Counted from the first letter of the stretch, positions 6,931 through 15,060 are shown. The stretch: 19,956 nucleotides of DNA from Treponema sp. (GCA_012517645.1 JAAYUR010000239.1:1-19956), one strand, 5' to 3'. The notes: generated from the letters alone by a model not told the origin. Translations and numbers: made by a program.

Positions 6931-7770
6931 GTGAGCTTCCGGGCCCTCGCGGGGCCCCTGGTGCCCCGCGGAGCCTGGGAAGCCCGAACCGCGGGAGTAT
7001 TCCGGGGGGCGATCGCCCTGGACCACCCCGACGGTCTTTGGGTCACGATTCTCCGGTCCCGGGAGGACATGGAAGCCCGGGGCATCTGGCCCGGTCCGGA
7101 GGCGTTCGACGCCCTGGCCGGGCTTGTCGTTCCGGGGCGGCCGCTCGCATTCTCGGGCCTCGGGGATCCCGTCTTCATGGCGCCGGGGGGGCAAGTCCGG
7201 ATCGCCCTTCCGGAAGACTGGGATCCCCGGCCGGACCTGGCCGCGGCGGCCTCGGCCGTCCGTGCCGCCGGGCCGGAGGCCCTTGAGGCCGCGGTCGCCC
7301 GCGTCCGGGCCGCCCTGGCCTCGGACGGGTATTCCGAGGGGATACACGGGGACGGCCCCTTCGCCCGGCGTCTTTCGGAACTGAGGGGCCGGCCGGATTT
7401 TCCCTTCAATCTTGCGGGCTTCGGCCCGGGAACCACCCCCGCGGGGGACGACTTCCTGGCGGGTTGGCTCCTGGGCAGAATCCTGGCAGGGGGCGGGGAG
7501 GAAGCCTTGGCGGCCGCCGCGAGGATCGATACCGCGCGCACCACGATTCCCGGTCGGACCCTCCTGGCCGGGGCCGCCTGGGGGGTGTTCCCGGCCTACC
7601 TCGTACGGGTGGCGAAGGCTGTGGCCTTAGCCTCCCAGGGGGATTTTGAAAACGACCTCGCCGAGGCGATCCGGGCCGCCGTTTCCCACGGGGCCAGCTC
7701 CGGCAGGGATGCGTGTCTAGGTCTGACGGAAGGAGCGTCGCATGAAACTTCTCAGGGTCCGCAAGGATAG
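6931..7770 (+). CDS. AllH-like (DUF2877) subunit of a carbamoyltransferase
   Basis: This 279-aa protein belongs to the DUF2877 family, whose E. coli member AllH (YlbF) is one of three proteins required for oxamate carbamoyltransferase. The family signature is visible as GFGPGTTPAGDDFLAGW at about residues 163-179 (family form G-x-G-x-T-P-S-G-D-D). Conserved C-terminal elements include TIPGRTLLAGAAWG and SHGASSGRDACLG. The GTG start is 4 nt after the permease stop, with only a distant GGCGGAG, so it probably depends on translational coupling. The 3' end overlaps the next gene by 29 bp. Position next to the AllF and AllG homologues supports a shared complex. The order H-F-G differs from allFGH in E. 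coli. Confidence 0.85.
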   Translation: MSFRALAGPLVPRGAWEARTAGVFRGAIALDHPDGLWVTILRSREDMEARGIWPGPEAFDALAGLVVPGRPLAFSGLGDPVFMAPGGQVRIALPEDWDPRPDLAAAASAVRAAGPEALEAAVARVRAALASDGYSEGIHGDGPFARRLSELRGRPDFPFNLAGFGPGTTPAGDDFLAGWLLGRILAGGGEEALAAAARIDTARTTIPGRTLLAGAAWGVFPAYLVRVAKAVALASQGDFENDLAEAIRAAVSHGASSGRDACLGLTEGASHETSQGPQG

Positions 7771-9328
7771 CTACCACGATTCGGTGTTCCTGATGCTCGC
7801 CACCCAGGAGCTCAAGGCCTCGGGGGGAGTCCGGGAGGCCGTCGTGGCCATGGGCACGGATATGAACCGGGACCTTCTTTCGGGCATGGGCTTCGGGGGG
7901 CCGGACCTGGACGGAGCCGGGCCGAACGACCTGCTGGTGGCCGTGGAGGCCCAAGACGCGGCGAAGGCCGAGGCGGCGCTTGACCGGGCCCTGGAGCTTG
8001 TGGATCGGAAGAAGGCTTCGTCGGCCTCCGGGCTGGGCGGATCGGGGCTGACGCGCACGGGAAGCCTGGACGCGGCCCTGTCCCGCCTGCCCAAGGCCAA
8101 CCTGGCCGTGATCTCCCTGCCCGGGGCGTACGCCGCCCGGGAAGCCCGTAAGGCCCTGGAAAAGGGCCTGCACGTGATGCTCTTCTCCGACAACGTGTCC
8201 TTGGAGGAGGAGGTGGACCTGAAGCGCCGCGCCGCGGCCAAGGGACTCCTGGTCATGGGACCCGACTGCGGGACCGCGATCGTAAACGGCCAACCCCTCT
8301 GCTTCGCCAACGTGGTCCGCTCCGGCGGCGTGGGCGTGGCGGCCGCCTCCGGGACGGGACTACAGGAGGTCACCTGCCTGGTGGACCGGTACGGAGCCGG
8401 GATCTCCCAGGCCGTCGGCACCGGAGGGCGGGACCTGAAGAATCCGGAGGTCGGAGGCCGGACCATGCTTCTGACCATAGCCGCCCTGGCCGCGGATCCC
8501 GCCACCTCGGTCATCGTCGTGATCAGCAAGCCCCCGGCGCCCGAGACGGCCAAGGCGGTGATGGACGCCCTGGCCCGCTCGGGCAAGCCCTGCGTAGTGC
8601 ACTTCCTGGGACTATCGGACCCCTCGGTCCTGGGCAAACCGGCCGCCGACATCCAAATTGCCTCGGACTTGGAAGACTGCGCGCGCAGGGCCGCGGCTCT
8701 GTCCCTGGGGCGGGCCTACAAGCCCGTAGACTGGGACCTTCCGGAGTCCGAGATCTCGCAGATCATCGACCGGGAATCCGCGGGCTTTTCGCCGAGCCAG
8801 AAGCACCTCCGTGGTCTCTACACCGGGGGTACCCTGGCCGATGAGGCCCTCTTCCTGCTTCAGCCTCTCCTGGGTCCGATCTGGTCGAACAACCAGACGA
8901 ATCCCGCCCTGGTGCCTCCGGATCCCCAGGTTTCCCGGGAACACACGATCGTGGACCTGGGGGACGACGTCTTCACCGTCGGTCGTCCGCACCCTATGAT
9001 CGACCCCTCCACCCGGACCGACCGCCTGGACGCGGAGGCCGAGGATCCCTCGGTGGCCGTTCTCCTCCTGGACCTAGTCCTGGGCTACGGGTCCCATCCG
9101 GATCCTGCCGGAGCCCTGGTTCCCCATATCCAGGCCGCCCGCGAGAAGGCCGCGGCCCGGGGTGGCCGCCTGTCCGTGGTAGCCTCGGTCACCGGCACTC
9201 CATCGGACTTCCAGGGCTTCGAGGAGCAGAAGCGAAAACTACAGGCCGCGGGGGTCGTGGTCATGCCTTCCAACAGCCAGGCCGCGCGCCTGTCCGCCCG
9301 AATACTCCAGAAGGGAGCCGCCCGATGA
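7742..9328 (+). CDS. AllF/FdrA-like acyl-CoA-synthetase-fold subunit of a carbamoyltransferase
   Basis: The 528-aa product is an FdrA family protein. It has an N-terminal region of about 110 residues, then a succinyl-CoA synthetase-like Rossmann domain with SLPGAYA (125-131), LVMGPDCGTAI (170-180), ASGTGLQEV (202-210) and GTGGRDL (226-232). A C-terminal ligase-like domain carries VTGTPSDFQ. In E. coli, AllF acts with AllG and AllH to cleave oxalurate with phosphate to oxamate and carbamoyl phosphate, from which carbamate kinase makes ATP. The ATG at 7742 has GGAAGGAG 6 nt upstream and starts 29 bp inside the preceding gene. The stop overlaps the next start as ATGA. Whether the substrate here is oxalurate or another ureido acid cannot be read from sequence. 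No carbamate kinase is in the window. Confidence 0.88.
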   Translation: MKLLRVRKDSYHDSVFLMLATQELKASGGVREAVVAMGTDMNRDLLSGMGFGGPDLDGAGPNDLLVAVEAQDAAKAEAALDRALELVDRKKASSASGLGGSGLTRTGSLDAALSRLPKANLAVISLPGAYAAREARKALEKGLHVMLFSDNVSLEEEVDLKRRAAAKGLLVMGPDCGTAIVNGQPLCFANVVRSGGVGVAAASGTGLQEVTCLVDRYGAGISQAVGTGGRDLKNPEVGGRTMLLTIAALAADPATSVIVVISKPPAPETAKAVMDALARSGKPCVVHFLGLSDPSVLGKPAADIQIASDLEDCARRAAALSLGRAYKPVDWDLPESEISQIIDRESAGFSPSQKHLRGLYTGGTLADEALFLLQPLLGPIWSNNQTNPALVPPDPQVSREHTIVDLGDDVFTVGRPHPMIDPSTRTDRLDAEAEDPSVAVLLLDLVLGYGSHPDPAGALVPHIQAAREKAAARGGRLSVVASVTGTPSDFQGFEEQKRKLQAAGVVVMPSNSQAARLSARILQKGAAR

Positions 9329-10761
9329 GCGCCGAACCGATGAACGCACAGCCCGTACTTAAACTCTTTTCCGAGAGACTCGAAGTGGTGAACCTCGGCC
9401 TAGAAGGCTTCGCGGAGACCCTGGCCGGCCGAGGCGTGCCGACGGTCCAGGTGGACTGGAAGCCGCCCGCGGGAGGCCGCAAGGAGGTGATCGAGGCCCT
9501 GGACGCGATCGCCCGGAACCCCCGGGTGGCCGAGGCCAACGCCGAGGCCCTGGCCCGGATCCTGGCCGGCAAGCCGACCCTTGTCGGGATCGGCACGGCC
9601 CTGGACACCGTGCCGGGCATGGCCCGGGACCTGATCCTCCACGCGGGCCCCCCGGTCGCCTGGAAGGACATGGCGGGCCCGATGCGGGGCGCCGTGATCG
9701 GGGGCCTCCTGTATGAGGGGCTGGCCTCTACCCCCGAGGAAGCCGAGAGACTGGCGGCCTCCGGGAAGGTCCGTTTCGAACCCTGCCACCACCATTCCGC
9801 GGTGGGTCCCATGGCGGGGGTCATGACCGCGAGCATGCCCGTGTGGATCGTGGAGAACCAGGCCTTCGGGAACAAGGCCTACTGCACCCTGAACGAGGGG
9901 CTCGGCAAAGTGCTTCGCTACGGGGCCTATTCCCAGGAGGTCCTGGACCGCCTGCGCTGGATGGCGGATCGCCTCGCCCCCATCCTGGCCAAGGCCCTGG
10001 CCCTGCGGGGCCCGATCGACATGAAGAGCCTCATCGCCCAGGTCCTCCAGATGGGGGACGAGGGGCATAACCGCAACCGTGCGGGCACGAGCCTGGTGAT
10101 CCGGGAGCTCGCTCCCTACCTTGTCCTCCTGGACGAGCCCAAGGAGGATATCTCCAAGGTCTTCGCCTTCCTGAACGGGAACGACCACTTCTTCCTAAAC
10201 CTGACCATGCCCTCCGCCAAGTGCACCGTGGACGCGGCCCTGGGGATCGAGGCATCCTCGGTCATCGCGACCATGGCCCGGAACGGAACGGAGTTCGGTA
10301 TCCGCATCTCCGGCCTGGGGGAGCGATGGTTCACGGGGCCCGCGAGCGTCGTGGAAGGCCTGTACCTTCCGGGCTTTTCCGCCGCGGACGCAGCCCGGGA
10401 CATCGGGGACTCGGTGATCACAGAGACCTCCGGCATCGGGGGCTTCGCCATGGCGGCGGCCCCGGCGATCGTCAAGTTCGTCGGGGGCACTCCCGAGGAC
10501 GCCCTGAACGTGACCCGCCGGATGTACGAGATCACCGTCGGGGAAAACGACGCCTACCGCATCCCGGCACTGGACTTCCGGGGCACCCCCACGGGGATCG
10601 ACGTGTGCAAGGTGGTGGAGACGGGGATCCTTCCGGCCATCAACACGGGGATAGCACACAAGGAGCCCGGGATCGGGATGGTCGGCGCCGGCCTGGTCAA
10701 ACCTCCCGCGAACTGTTTCATGTATGCTGTTCTAGCGTTTGCTGAAAAATATGGAGAGTAG
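9325..10761 (+). CDS. AllG/YlbE-like (DUF1116) subunit of a carbamoyltransferase
   Basis: The 478-aa protein is a DUF1116 family member, the third partner of the AllFGH oxamate carbamoyltransferase. Conserved stretches include CHHHSAVGPMAGV (about 154-166), GDEGHNRNRAGTS, NGNDHFFLNL and the C-terminal GAGLVKPPANCF. It starts at an ATG overlapping the FdrA-like stop, with AAGGGAG 7 nt upstream. The last 18 codons are odd. From the CCC at 10705 onward the gene uses codons rare elsewhere in it (TGT, TAT, GCT, GTT, TTT, GAA, GGA), and an imperfect copy of this end in normal codons lies 135 bp downstream in the same frame. The coding end is also enclosed by a 14-bp inverted repeat. It is the last gene of the operon, and no classical terminator follows. 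Confidence 0.88.
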   Translation: MSAEPMNAQPVLKLFSERLEVVNLGLEGFAETLAGRGVPTVQVDWKPPAGGRKEVIEALDAIARNPRVAEANAEALARILAGKPTLVGIGTALDTVPGMARDLILHAGPPVAWKDMAGPMRGAVIGGLLYEGLASTPEEAERLAASGKVRFEPCHHHSAVGPMAGVMTASMPVWIVENQAFGNKAYCTLNEGLGKVLRYGAYSQEVLDRLRWMADRLAPILAKALALRGPIDMKSLIAQVLQMGDEGHNRNRAGTSLVIRELAPYLVLLDEPKEDISKVFAFLNGNDHFFLNLTMPSAKCTVDAALGIEASSVIATMARNGTEFGIRISGLGERWFTGPASVVEGLYLPGFSAADAARDIGDSVITETSGIGGFAMAAAPAIVKFVGGTPEDALNVTRRMYEITVGENDAYRIPALDFRGTPTGIDVCKVVETGILPAINTGIAHKEPGIGMVGAGLVKPPANCFMYAVLAFAEKYGE

Positions 10762-10777
10762 AATCGCGGGAGGTTTG
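10698..10777. repeat. 14-bp perfect inverted repeat flanking the last codons of the DUF1116 gene
   Basis: CAAACCTCCCGCGA (10698-10711) and TCGCGGGAGGTTTG (10764-10777) are exact reverse complements separated by 52 bp. The enclosed segment holds the AT-rich final codons and the stop. In RNA this would form a long stem-loop closing over the stop codon. In DNA it resembles terminal inverted repeats of a tiny insertion. The arms are too long and exact to be dismissed as a GC-rich chance match. Confidence 0.75.
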
Positions 10778-10912
10778 GCGCGCAGGACGCGCGCCGGTTC
10801 GCGGCCGGAGCTCCGCTCCGGTACGTCACGGACGACGAGCCCGCAAATTGCTTCACCGACGCCGTCTTGGCGTTCGCGGAGAAATACGGGAAGTAAACGT
10901 GCGGGAGGTTTG
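10705..10912 (+). repeat. imperfect direct duplication of the DUF1116 gene 3' end
   Basis: Positions 10705-10777 and 10840-10912 align without gaps at an offset of 135 bp, which is 45 codons. Copy 1 encodes PANCFMYAVLAFAEKYGE plus stop. Copy 2 encodes PANCFTDAVLAFAEKYGK plus stop. Both are followed by GCGGGAGGTTTG. About 39 of 57 coding bases match, and most differences are synonymous third positions. Copy 2 has codon usage typical of this genome but no start or upstream coding region, so it is a gene remnant. Similarity stops abruptly before the CCC codon at 10840. Confidence 0.75.
10777..10821 (+). terminator. two GC-rich hairpins after the operon's last gene
   Basis: GGCGCGC/GCGCGCC with a 5-nt loop (10777-10795) and CCGGAG/CTCCGG with a 5-nt loop (10805-10821) lie just past the DUF1116 stop. 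Neither has a following T-run, so intrinsic termination is uncertain. They may act as 3'-end stabilisers or factor-dependent termination sites. Confidence 0.3.
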
Positions 10913-10938
10913 AAGAATCTACCGGAGGCTGTTATAGT
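10910..10938 (+). promoter_or_regulatory. promoter candidate for the receiver/PAS/histidine kinase gene
   Basis: TTGAAG (10910-10915) is spaced 17 bp from TATAGT (10933-10938), five of six -10 matches. The -35 overlaps the last bases of the duplicated repeat. Transcription from about 10945 would give a leader of roughly 200 nt containing two strong hairpins before the ATG at 11150. Confidence 0.5.
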
Positions 10939-10965
10939 TGAACCAATTTAATAAGTCAGTCACTA

Positions 10966-11033
10966 TTGAAATTGGCTTTGCGATTGCTCGCAACGGTTGC
11001 GTTGCGATTGCTGCGAGCAATCGCGGATTTCAA
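10966..11033. repeat. long hairpin with 13-bp perfect stem and repeat-bearing loop
   Basis: GCGATTGCTCGCA (10980-10992) pairs with TGCGAGCAATCGC (11012-11024) across a 19-nt loop. An outer pair TTGAAAT/ATTTCAA (10966-10972 with 11027-11033) extends the stem past an internal bulge. The loop repeats GCGATTGC and contains CGCAA/TTGCG, so alternative foldings exist. It sits in the presumed 5' leader of the kinase gene. It could be a regulatory leader or a palindromic repeat element; recurrence elsewhere is unknown. Confidence 0.65.
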
Positions 11034-11039
11034 AATGGT

Positions 11040-11068
11040 TTTTTCAAAACTCCCTGAGTTTTGAAAAA
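11040..11068. terminator. AT-rich 13-bp hairpin, possible attenuator or bidirectional terminator
   Basis: TTTTTCAAAACTC (11040-11052) and GAGTTTTGAAAAA (11056-11068) form a perfect 13-bp stem around a 3-nt loop. The stem is AT-rich and no long T-run follows on either side, so it is an atypical terminator. It lies about 80 nt before the kinase start. Confidence 0.4.
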
Positions 11069-11149
11069 GCCTCAGTTAAAAACCCGCTTCACAATCGGCC
11101 GAACGTTCCGGTCCGCAAAGCGCCGGTACGTCCCGCATTCGGGGGCCCC

Positions 11150-13636
11150 ATGAAAAACGAAGCCGGAAAAACCATTCTCCTGGTCGAGGATGAGGCCCTC
11201 ATCGCGGCGGCGACGGCCCGGACCTTGCAGCGGTTCGGGTTCGCCGTCCGGACGGCCCCGACGGGGGAACGAGCCGTCGAGGTTGTCGAGACCGATCCGG
11301 ACATCGACCTGGTGCTCATGGATATCGACCTAGGTCCCGGGATGGACGGCGCAGAGGCTGCCCGCCGGATCCTGCGGATCCGGGACATCCCCCTGGTGTT
11401 CCACTCCGCCCACACGGAACCCGAGGTCGTGGATAAGACCGAGGGGATCGGCTCCTATGGCTATATCGTCAAGAATTCCGGGGACACGGTCCTGGAAGCC
11501 TCCATCCGCATGGCCTTCCGCCTCTGGGAGAGCGAGAGCAGGTTCCGCACCGCCTTCGAGAGTGTCGCGGTCGGCATGGTCCTCACCTCCCCGGACGGCA
11601 AGCTCCTTCGGGTGAACCAGGAATTCTGCTCCATGCTCGGGTACACCCGGGAGGAGCTCGCGTTCCTGGACTTCGCCGCCCTGACCCACCCTGACGACGT
11701 GGAGCCGAGCCGGGCCCGGATGGCGGCCCTGCGGAACGGGGACTCGGACCGGGCGCGGTTCCGGAAGCGGTACCTGCACAAGGACGGTCGGGTGGTCTGG
11801 GCGGACCTCAGCGTGGTTTTGTTGCGCGATTCCTCCGGCGAACCCCAGCACTTCGTCACCCACGTGCAGGACATCACCGAGGAGCTCCGTATACGGGAGG
11901 AGCTCGAGCGAAGCCGCGCACAGTTCGATCTCCTGCTCCGGACCGCCCCCGTTTCCATACTGGTCCTGCAGGACGGAAGGTACGTCTTCGCGAATCCCTT
12001 CGGGGCTAGGCTCCTGGGCTACGGCAGTCCGGAGGAGATGGTCAGGGTTTCGGCGATCGATACGATCGCCGAGGAACACAGGTCCGTCATCCGGGAACGG
12101 ATGGAACGCGTCGCCGCCGGCCTCCCGAACGAGCCCATCGAGATGTACATCCTGAGGAAGGACGGTACGAAGCTGTTGTCGGAATCCACTTCCATCCCCA
12201 TCGTATACGACGGTCGTCCCGCGGCCCTTATCCTGGGCCGGGACATGACGGAGCAGAAACGGATGGAAGAACGGCTCCGGGCCGCGGAATCCATCGCCCA
12301 TGTGGGACACTACGACATCGACCTGGCGACGGGTTCCGCGGTCTGGTCCGAAGAGACCTACCGGATTTTCGGGCTGGATCCCGGGACCTTTCAACCCACC
12401 ATGGAAAACTACGCGGAGCTTATCCACGAGGAGGACCGGGACGCCGTGTACCAGGAGGTCGATCGGTGCATCCGGACCGGGGACAGGTTCGATAAGGTTT
12501 ACCGGATCCGGACGGTCTCCGGCGAGTATCGGTTCGTACACAGCATCGGCCGGGTCCGGAAGGACGGGAATGGCGCGCCGGCGTCCATGGTCGGGACTTT
12601 CCAGGATGTCACAGAGACCGTGCGGGTAGAACAAACCCTCCGTGAAAGCAAGGAACGACTGGACAGCATCCTGAAGGCCGTGCCGGCTGGGATCGGGATC
12701 GTCCAGGGGCCCGAACGTATTATCCGGGAGGCGAACGGAAAGCTGTGCGAAATGACGGGCTACTCCCGGGAAGAGCTTGTCGGTGCCAGCATCGGTCTTC
12801 TCTATGCTGATCCGGAGGAATACGAGCGGGTGGGCCGGGACAAGTACCGGCAGATCGCGGAGAGGGGATACGGAACCGCGGAAGCGGCCTGGCGGACCAA
12901 GGACGGCCGCATCCTGGAGATATTTCTAGCCTCCGCCCCGTTGTTCTCCGGAGACCTGTCCCGGGGGGTGACTTTCGCCGCCCTGGACATCACCGAGCGC
13001 AAGCGGGCGGAGGAGGCGGTCCGCACCCTCCTGTCGGAAAAGGAGCTCCTTCTCCGGGAGACCCACCACCGGGTCAAGAACAACATGGGGCTGATCCACA
13101 GCCTTCTTTCCCTTCAGGCGGGGCGGCAAGGGAACACTCCGGCCCGAGGCGTGCTGGAGGACGCCGCGGCACGGGTCCAGGGCATGTCCCGGCTCTACGA
13201 CCGCCTGTACCGGTCGGAGAACTTCCGGGAGATGAGCCTCCGGGACTTCCTGCCCGGCATCGTGGACCAGGTTCGGACTCTCTTCAATACCGAGGTGGAC
13301 GTCCGGACGGAGCTCCGGATCGAGGACATCCCCCTGCCCGTGCGAACCCTCACTCCCCTGGGGATCCTCCTGAACGAGCTGGTGACGAACTCGATGAAGT
13401 ACGCCTTCCGGGGCCGGCCGGAGGGCCGGATCCTGCTTACGGCAGCCCGAAGAAGGGACAAGCTTCGTATCACCTACGGGGACGACGGGCCGGGCTTGCC
13501 GGAATCGATCGACCCGGACACCTCCGGCGGCTTCGGGCTCCAGCTATGCCGGCTGCTATCCGAGCAGCTCGGAGGGACCCTGAACCTCGAACGAGGGCGG
13601 GAAACCCGCTTCGTCCTGGAGTTCCCGGTGGGCTAG
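11150..13636 (+). CDS. receiver/multi-PAS sensor histidine kinase (HisKA_2 type)
   Basis: This 828-aa cytoplasmic signalling protein starts with a response-regulator receiver domain (about 8-122): acidic pocket in VEDE, phosphoacceptor Asp58 in LMDID, Ser86 and Lys108. Four PAS domains follow at about 130-250, 262-375, 385-500 and 508-625. The HisKA_2 dimerisation domain has HHRVKNN with the likely phosphorylated His639. The HATPase domain has an N box (Asn742, Asn747), DDGPG at 778-782 and GGFGL. There are no membrane segments, so it senses an internal signal or is driven by another kinase through its receiver. The ATG at 11150 directly precedes the receiver fold and has only a weak GGGGG upstream; open sequence further upstream is not domain-like. 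It lies downstream of the allHFG operon but probably has its own promoter. No output regulator is next to it. Confidence 0.9.
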   Translation: MKNEAGKTILLVEDEALIAAATARTLQRFGFAVRTAPTGERAVEVVETDPDIDLVLMDIDLGPGMDGAEAARRILRIRDIPLVFHSAHTEPEVVDKTEGIGSYGYIVKNSGDTVLEASIRMAFRLWESESRFRTAFESVAVGMVLTSPDGKLLRVNQEFCSMLGYTREELAFLDFAALTHPDDVEPSRARMAALRNGDSDRARFRKRYLHKDGRVVWADLSVVLLRDSSGEPQHFVTHVQDITEELRIREELERSRAQFDLLLRTAPVSILVLQDGRYVFANPFGARLLGYGSPEEMVRVSAIDTIAEEHRSVIRERMERVAAGLPNEPIEMYILRKDGTKLLSESTSIPIVYDGRPAALILGRDMTEQKRMEERLRAAESIAHVGHYDIDLATGSAVWSEETYRIFGLDPGTFQPTMENYAELIHEEDRDAVYQEVDRCIRTGDRFDKVYRIRTVSGEYRFVHSIGRVRKDGNGAPASMVGTFQDVTETVRVEQTLRESKERLDSILKAVPAGIGIVQGPERIIREANGKLCEMTGYSREELVGASIGLLYADPEEYERVGRDKYRQIAERGYGTAEAAWRTKDGRILEIFLASAPLFSGDLSRGVTFAALDITERKRAEEAVRTLLSEKELLLRETHHRVKNNMGLIHSLLSLQAGRQGNTPARGVLEDAAARVQGMSRLYDRLYRSENFREMSLRDFLPGIVDQVRTLFNTEVDVRTELRIEDIPLPVRTLTPLGILLNELVTNSMKYAFRGRPEGRILLTAARRRDKLRITYGDDGPGLPESIDPDTSGGFGLQLCRLLSEQLGGTLNLERGRETRFVLEFPVG

Positions 13637-13647
13637 AGCCGGAGGGT

Positions 13648-15060
13648 CTACGAAGCCGGGATCGGGAACTCGATCTCGCAGGAGGTTCCACGGCCCGGCG
13701 CCGACTCGATCCGGAAGGAACCTCCGATCTGCTCGGACATCATCCGCAGAAGGGCCAATCCGAAGCTCTTCGACTCGTCGATCCGTACGTCTCCGGAGAT
13801 ACCCCGGCCGTCGTCCTCGAGCCGCAGGATCCCCCGCCCCCCGGGCCCGCGGTGTAGGAGCATGCGGATCCTGCCCGGGTTCCCCGCCGGGAAGGCGTGT
13901 TTGAAGCTGTTGGTCAGGATCTCCGCGGCCATGGCCCCCAGGGGAAAGGCCACCTCGGAATCCGCTTCCAGGTCTTCCAGGTCGAACTCCAAGGATATCG
14001 CCGGTTCTGTGGAGTAGGCGGAAAGGATGCTGCGCCCCAGGCTCTCCAGGTAGGGTCGCAGGGAGACCCGTCGGTATTGGTCCGCTTCGAGGATCCTCTG
14101 GTACAGGACCCGCATGGCCGCGATCCGGGCCTGGGCGCCCTTGAGCATGTCCATCGCCTCGGGATTCGCGGCTTTGGAAGCCTGCAAGCCCAGCAGGGAT
14201 TCCGCGGACAGGAAGCTGTTCTTGATGCGGTGGTGGGTTTCCCGGAGCAGAAGGATCTTGTCCTCCAGCTGGCGGCGGAGCTCCTCCTGGTTCCGTTTGC
14301 GTTCTGTGATATCCCGGCAAAAACATACGAACCGGGTGCCGGAGGGGTCGTCGTACCGGGCTGCGGAGATCTCCACGTCGAAGAGGCTGCCGTCCTTCCT
14401 GCGGTGCTTCGTTTCGAAGCGTTCCGCTCCCGTACGGAGGATGCGTTCTATCCGTTCGGCGGTCTCGATCGGATCTTCCATTGCGTCGATGTCGTTGATT
14501 CGAAGCCGCGTGAGTTCTTCCCGGGTATAGCCGGACATCCGGCAGTAGGCCATGTTGGCCTCGGATATACGTTTATCCAGATCCACCACCCAGAACCCGT
14601 CGATCGTGGTGTCCAGGATCGTGCGGAGGTATTACGCGGAAGCCAGGAGCTCCCGTTCGCGTTTTCGTAGTTCCTCCTGGGTCTCGAAAAGTTCGGTGAT
14701 GTCCCGGCCGATCCCGACCACTCCCTCGATCTCTCCGGACTCGGTGCGGATCGGGGAGAGCGATGTCTGATAATGGCTGGTTCGTCCCTGCACGGTGACG
14801 GACCAGTCGTATACGACAAATTCTCCCTTCAATGCTCTCGCCAGAGCGGCCTCGTGGACGGCTGCGGCTTCCGGCCCAAGGATCTCCCGGGCCGTTTTCC
14901 CCAAGTAGTTCTCCGGTGTCTGTCCCGAGCGGGCAACCCAAGAGCCGTAGACCCCGGTGTGCCGTCCCCGGGTGTCCAGGGTGAATACTACGTCCTGGGT
15001 GGATTCCAGGATAGACTGAATCCGGCGTTCCCGAACATCCGAATCCGGATTCCGCCGCAT
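13648..15060 (-). pseudogene. PAS/HisKA_2 sensor histidine kinase interrupted by an in-frame TAA
   Basis: Read through, this gene would give about 470 residues: PAS 1 (about 10-130), PAS 2 (about 144-255), HisKA_2 with HHRIKN and His276, and HATPase with EILTNSFKHAF, DDGRGI and SFGLAL. Codon 143 is TAA (14634-14632 on the minus strand), between ELLASA and YLRTILDTTIDGFWVVD. Related proteins commonly have Glu there, so a single GAA to TAA change explains it. The frame is unchanged on both sides and both halves look otherwise intact, so the lesion is recent, a sequencing error, or separates two cooperating polypeptides. ATG 15060 has GGAGG 10 nt upstream; ATG 15087 in the same frame has none and overlaps a TATGAT -10-like box (15088-15083). 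It ends 11 bp from the convergent kinase gene and lies 58 bp (30 bp if ATG 15087 is used) after the MFS gene. Confidence 0.85.

Noticed and set aside
10705..10912. The duplicated gene end as a diversity-generating retroelement template/variable repeat pair
   Set aside because: Differences are not restricted to adenines, there is no reverse transcriptase in the window, and most changes are synonymous.
10966..11033. The long hairpin as an integron attC site, since some spirochaetes carry chromosomal integrons
   Set aside because: The GTTRRRY and RYYYAAC core sites are not present at the ends of the structure, and there is no integrase or cassette array.
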